Below are positions 9,524 through 19,887 of a DNA stretch of 64,000 nt, piece by piece. Numbering within the stretch: the first letter of the stretch is position 1; each line of letters starts with the position of its first letter. Made by a program: the position numbers and the translations under genes. Origin of the DNA: Pseudoips prasinana (taxonomy: Eukaryota > Arthropoda > Insecta > Lepidoptera > Nolidae); the NCBI GenBank assembly GCA_951640165.1, contig OX621258.1:5479501-5543500 (forward strand), given 5' to 3'. The notes under the pieces are model-generated. The model was not told the DNA's origin, did not search any database, and saw only the letters and a list, made by a program, of their open reading frames with translations.

Positions 9524-9888
9524 TTAAAAAAAAATGAAAAGGGGGGTACGTTTTGACTAAAAAAAATGTTATAATTATTTTTGAAGCTTTAATAAAACCA
9601 TTAACCCAAAAAAAAAATTTCTTTTTTCCTTATTTAATATATCATGCAGTAAAGGGTTAAATGGGAATTGAGAGTACTTACAATCCCAGGTGATTCACAT
9701 CTAAACGTCACATAGGTGATTTAATATCAGTAATACATAATCGTTTACCGCGTGATAGACAATGGTCATGAAATATCGATAACTTGATGCAGCTCTAGTA
9801 TAAAACGAAAATTATTTCTTTACACAAAATATTCGTAAATTCTGCATTATGTCTATTAGATCTTAGCTTCTTCCATTAATAATAATAA

Positions 9889-10133
9889 TATCCTGGGACA
9901 TTATTTACACACGGCCATCTGATCCCAAACTAAGCAGAGCTTGTACTATGGAAACTGATAACTCATATACTAATACTTTTCTTTTGTAAATACATACTTA
10001 TAGATAAATTACACTCAGACTCAGGACAAACAGACATGTTCATGCACACAAATATCTGACCTGGGTGGGAATCGAACCCACGACCACTGGCGTGAAAAGC
10101 AAGCATTTACCAACCACGCCAACAGGCCTGTCA
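9889..10133 (-). mobile_element. SINE-B copy
   Basis: Minus-strand tRNA head: GCCTGTTGGCGTGGTTGG (A box), then CGTGGGTTCGATTCCCACCC (B box). The body runs AGATATTTGTGTGCATGAAC to AAGCTCTGCTTAGTTTGGGA and the tail is TCCCAGGATATTATTATT. About 245 bp. Other copies: 19068, 31206, 31685, 37318, 44698, 45540, 57830, 58138, 60990, 62085. Confidence 0.85.
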
Positions 10134-10225
10134 AATGTTTATAGAAGAGAATTAACACACTTAGTGCTTAAAATTCGAAGAGCATTGGCAAAATAAATAC
10201 TAAGTATAAGAAATAGTAATGTGGT

Positions 10226-10303
10226 CATGTGGTGTGACTTTGAGATATAGAATTCTGACAAAAGAGAGCGCTGTGGTGTGAAAGAGTTTGTAGTCACAAA
10301 GCA
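10226..10303 (+). mobile_element. LINE-B internal fragment
   Basis: GTGTGACTTTGAGATATAG followed by GAGAGCGCTGTGGTGTGAAA encodes the conserved CDVTLRD-RI and ERCGVKE words of the LINE-B reverse-transcriptase C-terminal region seen at 45678-46067. Isolated, no ends visible. Confidence 0.55.
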
Positions 10304-10378
10304 TTGAACATTTAGATTGAGACAAAGGTTTGAACATTTAGAAATGACTAGCGGCCCGGTACGTGCTTCGCTAGATAT

Positions 10379-13300
10379 GCTGTGTGGTGACGGCCTAAGA
10401 ATATAACCACCCCCTCTCATCCCGTGGGGGGACGTAAAAGTCATCCCGAGGGAAATATATACACCAGAGAACGGGCAGCAGCGTTCTCCTGAGTACCATG
10501 TCCACCTTACTGCGATCGCCAACCCGTCTGCCAAGCGTGGCGATTATAGCAAATCCCCTCAAATGATGGACACAACCAAACCGCGGCCCCCAGTCCCCGG
10601 CAGCCCTGCTATTCCCAGCCGTGGTAACAGCCGTGGTTACGGCAGAGCAGGGGGTGCTAAGAATCCCCGGCAGATTCCGCGTTACCAACACCGACGACCT
10701 CTGGCCCTGGCAACATATAACACACGTACACTGCGGTCCGACGAGAAGATAACCGTACTGGAGGAAGAATTGAACAGGTTTCATTGGGATATTGTAGGAT
10801 TATCTGAAGTCCGAAGAGAGGGGGAGGACTCGATAATACTGAAATCCGGAAACCTGCTCTTTTACCGGGAGGGTGACCAAATATCCCAAGGTGGTGTCGG
10901 GTTCATAGTCCACAAGTCCCTCGTGAACAACATAGTGAAAATCGAGAGTGTGTCGACGAGGGTTGCGTACCTTATACTCAGAATCACCAAGCGGTATTTG
11001 TTGAAGGTTATACAGGTATACGCACCCACTTCGACACACTCCGACGATGAAGTAGAGGTTATGTATGAGGACATATCCAGAGCCATACATACCTCTAACT
11101 CCTATTTCACTGTGGTCATGGGGGACTTTAATGCGAAGCTGGGCAAACGATTCGGTAATGAGCTGAGAGTGGGGCAATATGGAACTGGAGACCAGAACCC
11201 CCGGGGCCAAATGTTGGCCGACTTCATGGAGAAGGAGGGACTCTTTATGATGAATTCCTTCTTTAGGAAGCCGGATCACCGCAAATGGACCTGGGTGAGC
11301 CCCGATGGTAAAACTAAAGATGAGATAGACTTTATCTTGTCGACGAGACGACAGATGTTCAATTATGTCTCCGTGATCAATGCGATTAAAACCGGGAGCG
11401 ATCACAGACTGGTCAGAGGCTCATTGAACCTTAATGTCAAACTCCAGAGGTCCCGACTGATAAAGTCTACGCTCCCACCTTTACCTATCCACGTCCAAAA
11501 CCTCGAACCATTTCAGCTCGAACTGCAAAATCGTTTCGAATGCCTAGCAGACTGCGAGGAAGTGGACTCATACTATGACAGGCTCGTAGAAGCTGTCCAT
11601 ACGGCTGGGTCTAAGGTCTTCAAGGCCCGTCGGACAAACAGAACAAAAAAGATCTCTGACTTTACCCTGCAACTTATGGAAGATAGACGGAAAATGGTTC
11701 TGACATCCTCAGATGATGCTACCAGATATCGGCAGCTCAACAGACAGATCTCAAAGTCTTTGACTCGCGACACGCGGCAATTTAATACAATTAGTATTAA
11801 AGAGGCTATCGAGCGGAACAAAGGCTCTAAAGTGTTCGCAAGAGCTCTGTCTGTTGGACAGAGCCAACTGACGAAGCTGAAGACTGAGGATGGTAGAATC
11901 GTCACGTCTAAACCTGAGTTGCTGGGAGAGATCGAGAAGTTCTACGGACAGTTATATACGACAACACAGCCACCTGTCAAAAGTCATGCCTCAGATCCCA
12001 GAGCACGACTAACCCGACACTACACCGAAGACATCCCGGACGTCAGCCTGTACGAGATTAGAATGGCTCTCAAACAACTCAAGAACAATAAGGCGCCTGG
12101 TGATGATGGAGTTACAGCAGAGCTTCTGAAGGCGGGTGGTACACCAATCCTACGGGCCCTTCAGAAGTTATTTAACTCCGTCATATTAGATGGTCAAACG
12201 CCACAAGCATGGCACAGAAGTGTGGTGGTGCTCTTCTTCAAAAAAGGGCGACAAGACCCTATTGAAGAATTATAGACCCATCACACTGCTGAGCCATGTT
12301 TACAAGTTGTTTTCGAGGGTCGTTACGAACCGTCTCGCGCGCAGGTTTGACGACTTCCAGCCTCCCGAACAAGCCGGTTTCCGAAAAGGCTTTAGCACCA
12401 TAGACCACATACATACGCTGCGGCAAGCTATACAGAAGACCGAAGAGTATAACAAGCCACTATGCTTAGCGTTTGTGGACTATGAGAAAGCCTTTGATTC
12501 TATCGAAACATGGGCCGTGCTGAGGTCTCTCATAAGGTGCCAAATTGACTACCGGTATATCGAAGTGATAAAAGTGTTTGTATGAAAACGCCACTATGTC
12601 AGTGCGACTCCAGGACCAGATCTCGAAACCTATCCACTTGCAGCGAGGCGTGAGACAGGGAGATGTTATATCTCCGAAACTGTTCACCACTGCATTGGAA
12701 GACGTCTTCAAGCTTCTGGACTGGAAAGGCTTTGGCATCAATGTCAATGGCGAGTACATCACTCACCTTCGATTTGCCGATGATATCGTAGTCATGGCTG
12801 AGACCATGGAAGACCTCAGTACAATGCTCGATGACCTCAGCAGAGTCTCTCAACAAGTGGGTCTGAAAATGAACATGGATAAGACGAAAATCATGTCAAA
12901 CGTCCATGTTGCACCCACTCAATTGAAAGTTGGTGACTCTGCACTCGAAGTTGTAGAGAACTATATTTACCTAGGACAGACCATCCAACTAGGTAGGTCC
13001 GACTTCGAGATGGAGGTCAATCGTAGAATCCAACTCGGCTGGGCAGCGTTCGGGAAGCTACGTAACATCTTCTCGTCCAAAATACCGCAGTGTCTCAAGT
13101 CGAAAGTCTTCGACCAGTGTGTGTTGCCAGTGATGACATACGGAACAGAGACGTGGTCGCTCACTATGGGCCTTATTAGAAGGCTCAAGGTCACCCAAAG
13201 AGCAATGGAGAGGGCTATGCTCGGAGTTTCCCTGCGGGATCGCATCAGAAATGTCGACATCCGCAGGCGAACCAAAGTCACCGACATAGCCCGAAGAATT

Positions 13301-13549
13301 GCCAAGTTGAAGTGGCAGTGGGCAGGGCACATAGCTCGTAGAGCCGACGGCCGTTGGGGCAGAAAGGTTCTCGAGTGGCGACCACGAACCGGAAGACGCA
13401 GCGTGGGCAGGCCCCCTACAAGATGGACCGATGATCTTGTGCGGGTCGCTGGAAAATGCTGGATGCGAATAGCACAAGACCGGCAATTGTGGAGATCTTT
13501 GGGGGAGGCCTTTGTCCAGCAGTGGACGTCTTTCGGCTGATATGATGAT
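10379..13549 (+). mobile_element. Near full-length RTE-type LINE
   Basis: 5' UTR from GCTGTGTGGTGACGGC (about 10379), one long reading frame from 10563 and a 3' end with the TATGATGAT tail after the stop at 13538-13540. The 5' UTR is shared with the chimeras at 20135 and 26323, which fixes the left end. Short 3' UTR, simple-repeat tail and an APE-type endonuclease joined to RT in one frame fit the RTE clade. No target-site duplication is visible; the right flank is another LINE 3' end. Confidence 0.85.
10563..13540 (+). pseudogene. RTE endonuclease-reverse transcriptase, two frameshifts
   Basis: A single ORF2-type polyprotein in three frame segments: 10563 to about 12245, then to about 12570, then to 13540. 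Endonuclease domain: LATYNTRTLR (about residues 48-57), GLSEVRRE, QVYAPTS, VMGDFNAKLG and GSDHRLV. RT domain: NNKAPGDDGVTAELLK, NYRPITLLSHVYKL, FVDYEKAFDS, RGVRQGDVISPKLF, FADDIVVM (catalytic Asp pair) and YLGQTI. The C terminus has KLKWQWAGHIARR and GRRSVGRPPTRWTDD. The first break is at an A6-G3 run near 12240; the second is near 12570 at a TTTGTATG. Other copies of the C terminus in the window are uninterrupted there, so both breaks are lesions of this copy. Target-primed reverse transcription is the known role; this copy cannot make a full protein. Confidence 0.9.
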
Positions 13550-13555
13550 ACTCAG

Positions 13556-13765
13556 CATAATAAAAACCTTCGGTCTACTCACAACCGTCTTCTTCATTGT
13601 CCTCTTAATCGTACTGATTCTATCCATTCTTCCTTTTTCGTACAGTCCATTCTCCTCTGGAACTCTCTTCCTACGGAAATCAGGATGGCAAAGAGTCGTT
13701 TTTCTTTTAAAAAGAAAACCCGTGCGCATTTGATGAAAAAATTTTTGGCAGAATCTGCTCAATAG
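13556..13765 (+). pseudogene. LINE-K C-terminal coding end
   Basis: An open 69-codon run ending at TAG 13763-13765 contains FFVQSILLWNSLPTEIR, SRFSFKKKTRAHLM and a final FLAESAQ. WNSLP followed by a basic FK-KL-type tail is the standard C-terminal end of Jockey/L2-group reverse transcriptases. It starts immediately after the RTE tail, so its 5' part is lost. Confidence 0.75.
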
Positions 13766-14050
13766 TATTCTCATATTTATTTTTAATATTATATACATAT
13801 ATAGGTATACATTTATATATGTTTATACTTATATTTATTTATAAATATATATTAGTTTATGTAATAAGTATTTATGTATTTTATGTAAGTACACATCTTG
13901 TATATTAGTATAGGATTTTTACCTTCACTTATAGTGCACCTACCATTTTTTTCTCTGCATCACCCTAAGGTTGACTGGTAGAGAATGCCTCTGGCATTAA
14001 GTCCGCCTTGTACATCGTTGTGCTAAAGTTTTAAATAAATAAAATAATAA
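13766..14050 (+). mobile_element. LINE-K 3' UTR
   Basis: AT-rich spacer ending CTGGTAGAGAATGCCTCTGG, CATTAAGTCCGCCTTGTAC and an AAATAAATAAAATAA tail, a pattern common at lepidopteran non-LTR 3' ends. It belongs with the coding remnant at 13556-13765. Confidence 0.7.
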
Positions 14051-14051
14051 A

Positions 14052-14237
14052 ACACCTCGTAGAACATTCCCGGCCCAAATCGGAGATGTACTCAAGACAG
14101 GCCAGTTCAGAAATACCCTAAACTGGCGAGCTTGTATGAAGAATATAATGAGTGAAGACGAGGCAAAAGAGGTGTGCAAGGACCGTGACACATGGAAATC
14201 CGTTGTTTCTGCCTACCCTCCTGGGAAACAGGCGTGA
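14052..14237 (+). pseudogene. LINE-B C-terminal coding fragment
   Basis: 62 codons open to TGA at 14235-14237, with [34 protein letters not shown] and [14 protein letters not shown]. It is the extreme C terminus of a LINE reverse-transcriptase polyprotein; the same end recurs at 20790, 45983, 51715 and 54343. It is 5'-truncated and followed by a GTATGTATG-type tail. Confidence 0.75.
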
Positions 14238-14393
14238 GTCTATGCATGTATGTATAATGTATAGCTATTATTATTAAATATTTACAACCTCTGTAGTTAT
14301 TATAAATTTCACACAGTTGCTTTCTTTGTGTATTATAGATTTTATTTGTTATGGTTATCTGTGGGAAGAGGTTCTATTGTAAATTAGGTCTCA

Positions 14394-15350
14394 GCAATAG
14401 TTCATAGTCTCAACATCCACTCTATAAATTCTTACAACAATTTAACAGCATTTGTATCAATAAAACTCTTCTCTGCAACCATGGCCGAAGCACTTCCATA
14501 TCACGGCAGTCCTAACATCACTTTAACGGTATTAAGCTGAATGTGAACATAACACATTTTTATATTTGTACCAATATTTGGTTCAGCAATAAGACACAGT
14601 CTAAACATCTACTCCATAAATTCTTGCAACAATTTGCCAGCACTTTTGTAACAATAAAGCTCTTCTCTGCAAACAAGGACGAAGCATTGCCATATCACGG
14701 CAGTCCTAACATCACTTTAACGGGAATGGATAAGCTCAATGTGTACATAACACATTTTTTCTATTTGTGCCAATATTTGGTTCAGCAATAGGACACAGTC
14801 TAAGGGCGGCTTGCACCATAGCACTAAATACTATTTAAATCCAATTTAAATTAAAATTCACGTTTAAGACGTTTAAGTCATTGCAACGCCTTGCACCATG
14901 CTAAATAACTCGCTAAACGCGTTTAGAGAGCTGTCAAAGTTAAATACCCATGAATAGCTATTTAGCGCAGCTAAATGCGTTTAGCAAAAATTGACATTTA
15001 TTTTTGAAAGGTTATGTTTCCATGACATGGAGGATTCAATTTACGCACACTTTCGCGCAGAATAATGTAATTTTTGTTTAAAAAATAGTGTCATTTGTTA
15101 CTTACTTATAACGAAATGTAGGAAAACTACTACACCGACACGATAAACGCATTTAACGTGATGCAAGAGGTCATTAAACGTAATCATGTTAAACACATTT
15201 ATCGATTTAAACGTATTTAGTTAAATTTGTTTAAGATATATTTAAACGAAATTTCGTGCAAGCCGCCCTAAACATCTACTCTATAATTTGTTGCAACAAT
15301 TTGCCAGCACTTTTGTAACAATAAAGGTCTCGTCTGCAAACATGGCCGAA
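14394..15350. repeat. ~194-bp tandem repeat, about 2.5 units
   Basis: CATATCACGGCAGTCCTAAC starts at 14497 and 14691 (period 194). The words GCAACAATTTGCCAGCACTT (14626) and TGCAACAATTTGCCAGCAC (from 15292) mark units 2 and 3. Unit 3 is interrupted by the MITE at 14804-15268. Units contain an ATGGCCGAAGCA-like word but no open frame across units. Confidence 0.85.
14804..15268. mobile_element. Harbinger-like MITE in the tandem repeat
   Basis: Termini GGGCGGCTTGCAC and GTGCAAGCCGCCC are exact reverse complements, flanked by TAA at 14801-14803 and 15269-15271. A 3-bp TWA duplication is typical of PIF/Harbinger. The 465-bp interior is full of TTTAAACG/CGTTTAAA-type short palindromic words and has no ORF. 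Confidence 0.85.
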
Positions 15351-15894
15351 AACTTTAAAAGCATTGGATTGGCATTGGTTTTGTGACAGAATGGTCAACT
15401 TTAGTAAGAGGTAAAAATAGAAAAGTTGCACCATATATTTGAACGACTTATGATTTTTTTAAACAAATGAATTAGACTAATATTTTTGATAACAAGTAAA
15501 AAGTAGGTTGTTTCGTAGCTCATTTCACTCTACTTCAACTTAGCAAAAGTCATGCAAATTTATCGCACAACTTTTTTATTGTTTTCATTTGAACATGCTT
15601 CCAGACCCCGGGCTGGAACTGGGTTATCTCGCCAGATAAATGCCAATAACACTTCCTGGCCCCACCTGTTATTAGTAACACTGGACGAGACAGATAAGCA
15701 TACCGTCTGAAAATAGGCTGTTTTCCTGTTTTTTACAGAGAGGAAATAAGTGTGATATTAGAACCTATTTTCAAATGCATTCCGGGCGAGCATTTCTCCT
15801 AATTGATATTACGAAAATGCACTTTTTATATAAGCCTTTGTTGACTGGCCAAGTGGCGTAGTGTTTAAGGGCTCATTTTGAAAAACAAAGGGTT
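15351..15894. other. Unassigned stretch
   Basis: No recognised repeat or coding signal. Confidence 0.4.
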
Positions 15895-16160
15895 TATTTT
15901 CGTGGGGTGGAGCTAGTCTCTGCCTCTTCCACCACTACTACTCCTGTAAGCCAGGATTAACAGTAGCACACAATGAAATGATACTGAGCGATGCGGCTCA
16001 GGCATGGGGAGTTGACGCGACTGGCTTGGATCCCGCAATTTTGGTCAGTAAGAAACAAGTATGAGTAAAAAAGTATTTCTACTGCCACCAGAGAAAGCGG
16101 GAGACAGATTAATATAACGAGGCTAGAGCCTCATAAAACCGAGATAATTGCAACTACAAA
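15895..16160 (-). mobile_element. Retroposon-like family Y, second copy
   Basis: Reverse complement of the insert at 1290-1560: shared CCAGAGAAAGCGGGAGACAG, CTAGAGCCTCATAAAAC and ACACAATGAAATGA words. Ends are unclear on both sides. Confidence 0.6.
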
Positions 16161-16164
16161 GGCC

Positions 16165-16405
16165 AGCAATTAGAGACTCAGAAATTAGACTACGTTGGCG
16201 GTCATCTATAGCATCCCGTATAATTACTTGACATAAGTAGATAAGTGACCGCCAACGTATAAGTATAATTTCTGAGCGTCTCCGAGTTTCAGAGGGCCCA
16301 TTATCGCGTCGCATTAGAAAATAGTCGTTAATCCATACTAGATGCCTACTGGGTGGCTTAGAAAACTCTGAACCTAGAGTAACCCATAAGATAACTAACT
16401 AAAGG
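16165..16405 (+). mobile_element. 5S-like SINE, rearranged copy
   Basis: From about 16228 the plus strand reads GTGACCGCCAACGTATAAG, TTTCTGAGCGTCTCCGAG and CTACTGGGTGGCTT as in the 17510 copy. The part upstream (16165-16196) is the same C-box region inverted (GACTACGTTGGCGGTCA), so the 5S-like head has been replaced by an inverted duplicate. Confidence 0.55.
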
Positions 16406-16453
16406 AAACAAAAATCAAACTCAGGAAATTAAAAAATATTACTACAATTATTT

Positions 16454-17287
16454 TTATTTAACGTCATTTTCGTCTATTGAAGTGTATTTATAAATAATTC
16501 CATTTGTTGATAGATAGAAGTTAGAGTCCTCATCGTAAGCAATACCTGAAGGTATAAAATCTAAATCCATAAGCTTCGTAGGTATCACGTTATCCTTACG
16601 TAGTAAATACAAGCCGTCGTTAGCAGCCAAAACTGTTCTGTTTTGGTCTATTGCAATCGCTCTGGCTGAATTCTTTGAAATACCCACAAACTCAATAGGT
16701 TCTTGGAAGCCATTTAGCAACATTTTGACATACTTTGCATCGCATTCATAAAAAATATTATTATCATCATCCACTGCTAAAATGAACGCGCACGGCACAT
16801 TCTCAACTTTCTTCTTTTCATTTTTCTGTACATCAATCAGGTATACTTCGTTTTCAGGATATAATACTGCGTAGAGGTCGTCTTTGTTGTTCGGCTTAAA
16901 TAACTGGACGATATCTTCATCTTTGAGACTTAAGAACTCAGCTTTATTAGTAGTGTTTAAGGTATAAAGTCCATCATCACTAGCTATATACACTTTTCCA
17001 TTTTTAACATCTACTGCCGCTGCTTGACCACGTACATTATCAATTTTGATAGGCGTATGGTCTCTAAGTATGTACTGATCCATTTTAGTTTGGATGTGGT
17101 CATTTTGAAGACTTTCAAGGTCTATTAACGTGAAGTGTAGATCTTTATTGATGGGGTTGTATACCAAATTGGTTGGGAGTCCTCTTATTGTTAGGATTGC
17201 TGTTCTTGTGAACTGGTTGTCTTCATATGTGGTATATGTTTGGGAGGACACCAGAGCAGGAATTAGTAAAAATAATAGCAGTAGCAT
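16454..17287 (-). CDS. Ommochrome-binding-protein-like 1 (secreted)
   Basis: 277 residues. Signal peptide MLLLLFLLIPALVSS, cleavage probably before Q16, so the product is secreted (haemolymph or tissue fluid). The mature part has repeating blades of the type DGLYTLNTTNKAEFLSLKD (about 105-123) and NDGLYLLRKDN (about 223-233). Together with size and one main exon, these resemble the Manduca ommochrome-binding protein family, extracellular binders of ommochrome pigments; assignment is by pattern. Cysteines C166 and C182 align with C177 and C194 of the gene at 38601, a likely disulfide. N-glycosylation sequons at N111 and N216. ATG at 17287 is followed at once by the signal peptide. An acceptor CTGTTCCAG ends at 17294 on the minus strand, 6 nt before the ATG, implying a non-coding upstream exon. 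AATAAA overlaps the stop. It could instead be another SMP-30/beta-propeller-like secreted family. Confidence 0.8.
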   Translation of the reverse strand: MLLLLFLLIPALVSSQTYTTYEDNQFTRTAILTIRGLPTNLVYNPINKDLHFTLIDLESLQNDHIQTKMDQYILRDHTPIKIDNVRGQAAAVDVKNGKVYIASDDGLYTLNTTNKAEFLSLKDEDIVQLFKPNNKDDLYAVLYPENEVYLIDVQKNEKKKVENVPCAFILAVDDDNNIFYECDAKYVKMLLNGFQEPIEFVGISKNSARAIAIDQNRTVLAANDGLYLLRKDNVIPTKLMDLDFIPSGIAYDEDSNFYLSTNGIIYKYTSIDENDVK

Positions 17288-17293
17288 TTTTGT

Positions 17294-17307
17294 CTGGAAC
17301 AGAAAAA
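17294..17307 (-). promoter_or_regulatory. 3' splice acceptor before OBP-like 1
   Basis: Minus strand TTTTTCTGTTCCAG: polypyrimidine tract and AG just upstream of the start codon. The same arrangement is seen at the other two paralogs, so an intron in the 5' UTR is likely. Confidence 0.65.
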
Positions 17308-17509
17308 TAATTGTTTTATTAACTTGTAAATACAGATTATTTTAGGTGTGAGTTTTGTTTACTATTGCTTTGGCTAGAGTTCAATTTATTTAAAAAAGAG
17401 TTAAACCAGCAAAAGATCATAAAAGGGATACTGGAGCTTGCATTTGAAGACCCGAGTTTCTGTTTTATATTCCACAAATAAAACCCACGGACCATCCCAT
17501 CACATTGAA

Positions 17510-17745
17510 GCGCTTACAGCTAGTTCCTCTCACCGGTCCGTAAGTCATTGGTGAAGTTAAGCACATAGGCGCGCGGTCAGACTATAGACGGTTGATGACA
17601 AAGTGGTTTAATTTCTGAGCGTCTCCGAGGTTCGGAGGGCACATTAAGCTGGGGATCCCGGTTTTTGTCATTGGGCAACAGTCGTTAAGGCGTGTCAGAG
17701 GCTTACTACTCTGACACAGTGACCACTGCCCATTCGATAAAAAAA
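17510..17745 (+). mobile_element. 5S-rRNA-like SINE copy
   Basis: GAAGTTAAGCACATAGGCGC and GCGGTCAGACTATAGACGG lie in the positions of the 5S A box and C box. The tail matches the other copies (TTTCTGAGCGTCTCCGAGG, CATTGGGCAACAGTCGTTAA, GTCAGAGGCTTACTACTCTG). It sits about 220 bp upstream of OBP-like 1, in its presumed 5' intron or promoter. Confidence 0.6.
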
Positions 17746-17808
17746 GAAGATTCCGTATATGATAACATAGACATTGTCTCGTAATTTAATTGTTTAAACG
17801 CAGTAGAG

Positions 17809-18926
17809 CAGTGTTTTTCAACCTGTGGGTCGCGACCCCCTGGGGGGTCGCGAAGCCTCTATAGGGGGGTCGCGAAGCTTCTATAGGGAATTCGCTGAAG
17901 GTTGGGAAAGCTAGTCACAGGGTTGCAGATGTATTTGGAGTATTAAGATTAGGCCTGCTGCAAATCCATTAAAAGTTAAACGCTGTTCCAAAACTCTGGT
18001 AGTACTTTGTCTCTTGACAACCAACTAACCTCTGTATGATAAAGTAAATTTGGGAGGAGTGGTCCCATATATTCATAAATTTTCGACACAGACATATCCG
18101 AAACGCTTTTTCTTAAATAGAATTTACAATTTTTATAATAATATTTAGAACTTGGCTCTATTCCTGTGGCAAGGTTTTGGCCTCAAGTGCTTGGCGGTGG
18201 AGAAATGCGTAGTGCTGTAGTATTCGTGGGAAGCGCTATACAAAAAAGTATTTCTTCCATTACATTTTTATTTGATTCAACGCATAAAAGCTAGAAAGTC
18301 CACACATTCCGCAGTATCGGTAGATTCATCAAATCTCAAGGAGTCTTCGAAACATCCGTAGTCATATTGCTTATCCTAGATTGAATAAAATATCGAAAAA
18401 TACTTTATCAGGAGAACATTTTGAAGCAAATAACACACTGTGATTTATTCCCAATCATAGTAAATCCGAATTTCAAATAACTGTTGTCATGAAGATGTTC
18501 TTTCTTATTATAGTTTCATCACTCCCGCTAGAAGTTGTCGGTTCAGTTGGTCTTTTTTGAAATTTATCCATTTTCAATCATTAAAAATCCCTGTTAAATA
18601 CGTAAAAACAAGGGCTGGCGCCCGACAAACAGTAACAGGCTGACGGTCTAAACTAGTCACAGAGCATGCGAGATAAAATCACGCGTGCCGCCACTGCATA
18701 ACCATCGTCGCCCCCGTAATGCTCATTGTGTCTCGCTTACCATTCCCTCAACACTCATTTTAATTATGTATTTATTTATCCGAACCCTAATTATGAAAAT
18801 GAATAAATACGTTGGATTCAATATTTGTCACAAAATAAAATACATGAAAAAAGACGGGTAGGGGGGGTCGCGAAAAATTTCTTCATACTAAAGGGGCCGC
18901 GCCATGAAAAAGGTTGAAAAACACTG
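17809..18926 (-). mobile_element. Degenerate hAT element
   Basis: Termini CAGTGTTTTTCAACC and GGTTGAAAAACACTG are exact inverted copies, flanked by an 8-bp duplication CAGTAGAG at 17801-17808 and 18927-18934. TIR type and 8-bp duplication are diagnostic of hAT. Reverse-strand words DSLRFDESTDTAECVDFLAF (around 18285-18345) match the LDEST-type core of ZBED/FAM200-like hAT transposases. The frame is otherwise destroyed. Confidence 0.9.
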
Positions 18927-19067
18927 CAGTAGAGAAACAATTCTGCTCTGCAACCGCCTTTTACACAATTCGGATATTTTGGCGCACATCGTACATTATG
19001 TGTAAAAGCTATTATAAAAATTGTGATTTCTGCGCTGTTGTTCGTCTTTATATAGATTTAGGTTATA

Positions 19068-19305
19068 GATTATTTACACACGGCCATCTGATCCCAAACT
19101 AAGCAGAGCTTGTACTATGGAAACCAGATGATATACTACATATACCTACTACTTTTCTTTTGTAAATACATACTTATATAGATAATTACACCCAGACTCA
19201 GATCAAACACATGTTCATGCTCACAAATATCTGTCCTGGGTGGGAATCCAACCCACGACCTTCGGCGTGAAAAGCAAGCGTTTGCCAACCACGCCAACAG
19301 ACCCA
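19068..19305 (-). mobile_element. SINE-B copy
   Basis: Full head-to-tail minus-strand copy: GGCGTGGTTGGCAAACGC head, GGTTGGATTCCCACCC B box (one change), CAAGCTCTGCTTAGTTTGGG tail region. Confidence 0.8.
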
Positions 19306-19309
19306 GTGA

Positions 19310-19385
19310 AACAAACTCAGTAGGTTCATCTACTACCGGTTTCAACACGGCCCAGTTGAGACGGTCTGGCCAAATATGCTCAAGC
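19310..19385. repeat. Short dispersed repeat Z
   Basis: GTTCATCTACTACCGGTTTC and CAACACGGCCCAGTTGA recur at 47768-47840 (GTTCATCTACTACCAGTTTC). Function and ends unknown. Confidence 0.5.
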
Positions 19386-19651
19386 GGGCATAATCACGGG
19401 ATTTGGACATGAAGTGTACATTACGTTGGTATATTATGTGTAACAGATAGTATATAAATATGTTGTTCGTCATTTATATCGATTGAGGTCATGCAATCGT
19501 AACTCAGAAGTTACTTAAATCAATGTCATTTCGTTTCCAAGAAAGCAGTAGTATCTCTCTTCCTTAGTGCGTAATAAATGTCATATTTAATTTGCGTGAG
19601 TGAGTTTTTGTAATTTTTACCGTGTTTATTATTTTTGTTATGACTGTCACA

Positions 19652-19800
19652 CTGATAATATAAACGCGAAAGTTTGTAAGTATGGATGGGTGGATGGATG
19701 TTTGTTACTATTTCCGTAAAAACTACAGAATGGATTTTATTGGATATAGCTTATACATCAGACTAACACATAGGCTACAATTTATAAAGACATTGTGTGA
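19652..19800 (+). mobile_element. Helitron-like 5' part
   Basis: ATAATATAAACGCGAAAG, GTTTGTAAGTATGGATGG and AGGCTACAATTTATAAAG match the Helitron family, but the element stops before the CCGCGG hairpin. Confidence 0.65.
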
Positions 19801-19887
19801 ATTCTCCAAAATAAGTGTCAATTAGGAAAAAATCTACTATCTGCGAAGTATTCCGGCGTGCACTGCCAAAATCGCTAGAGGTACACA

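Larger units (their letters stand above)
7001..9660 (+). mobile_element. Complete piggyBac element
   Basis: TTAA at 7001-7004 and 9657-9660 flanks near-perfect inverted termini: CCCTTTACCGCATAAG on the left, and on the right the reverse complement of CCCTTTACTGCATGAT. The single transposase gene occupies 7538-9397. Non-coding ends of about 530 and 260 bp contain at least six copies of a subterminal motif near GCATACGAAACCATATATGG, in both orientations. Intact termini, TTAA and an open frame indicate a recent insertion. Confidence 0.93.

Noticed and set aside
10139..10784. Minus-strand frames over the RTE 5' UTR
   Set aside because: No motif; they overlap the opposite-strand element start.
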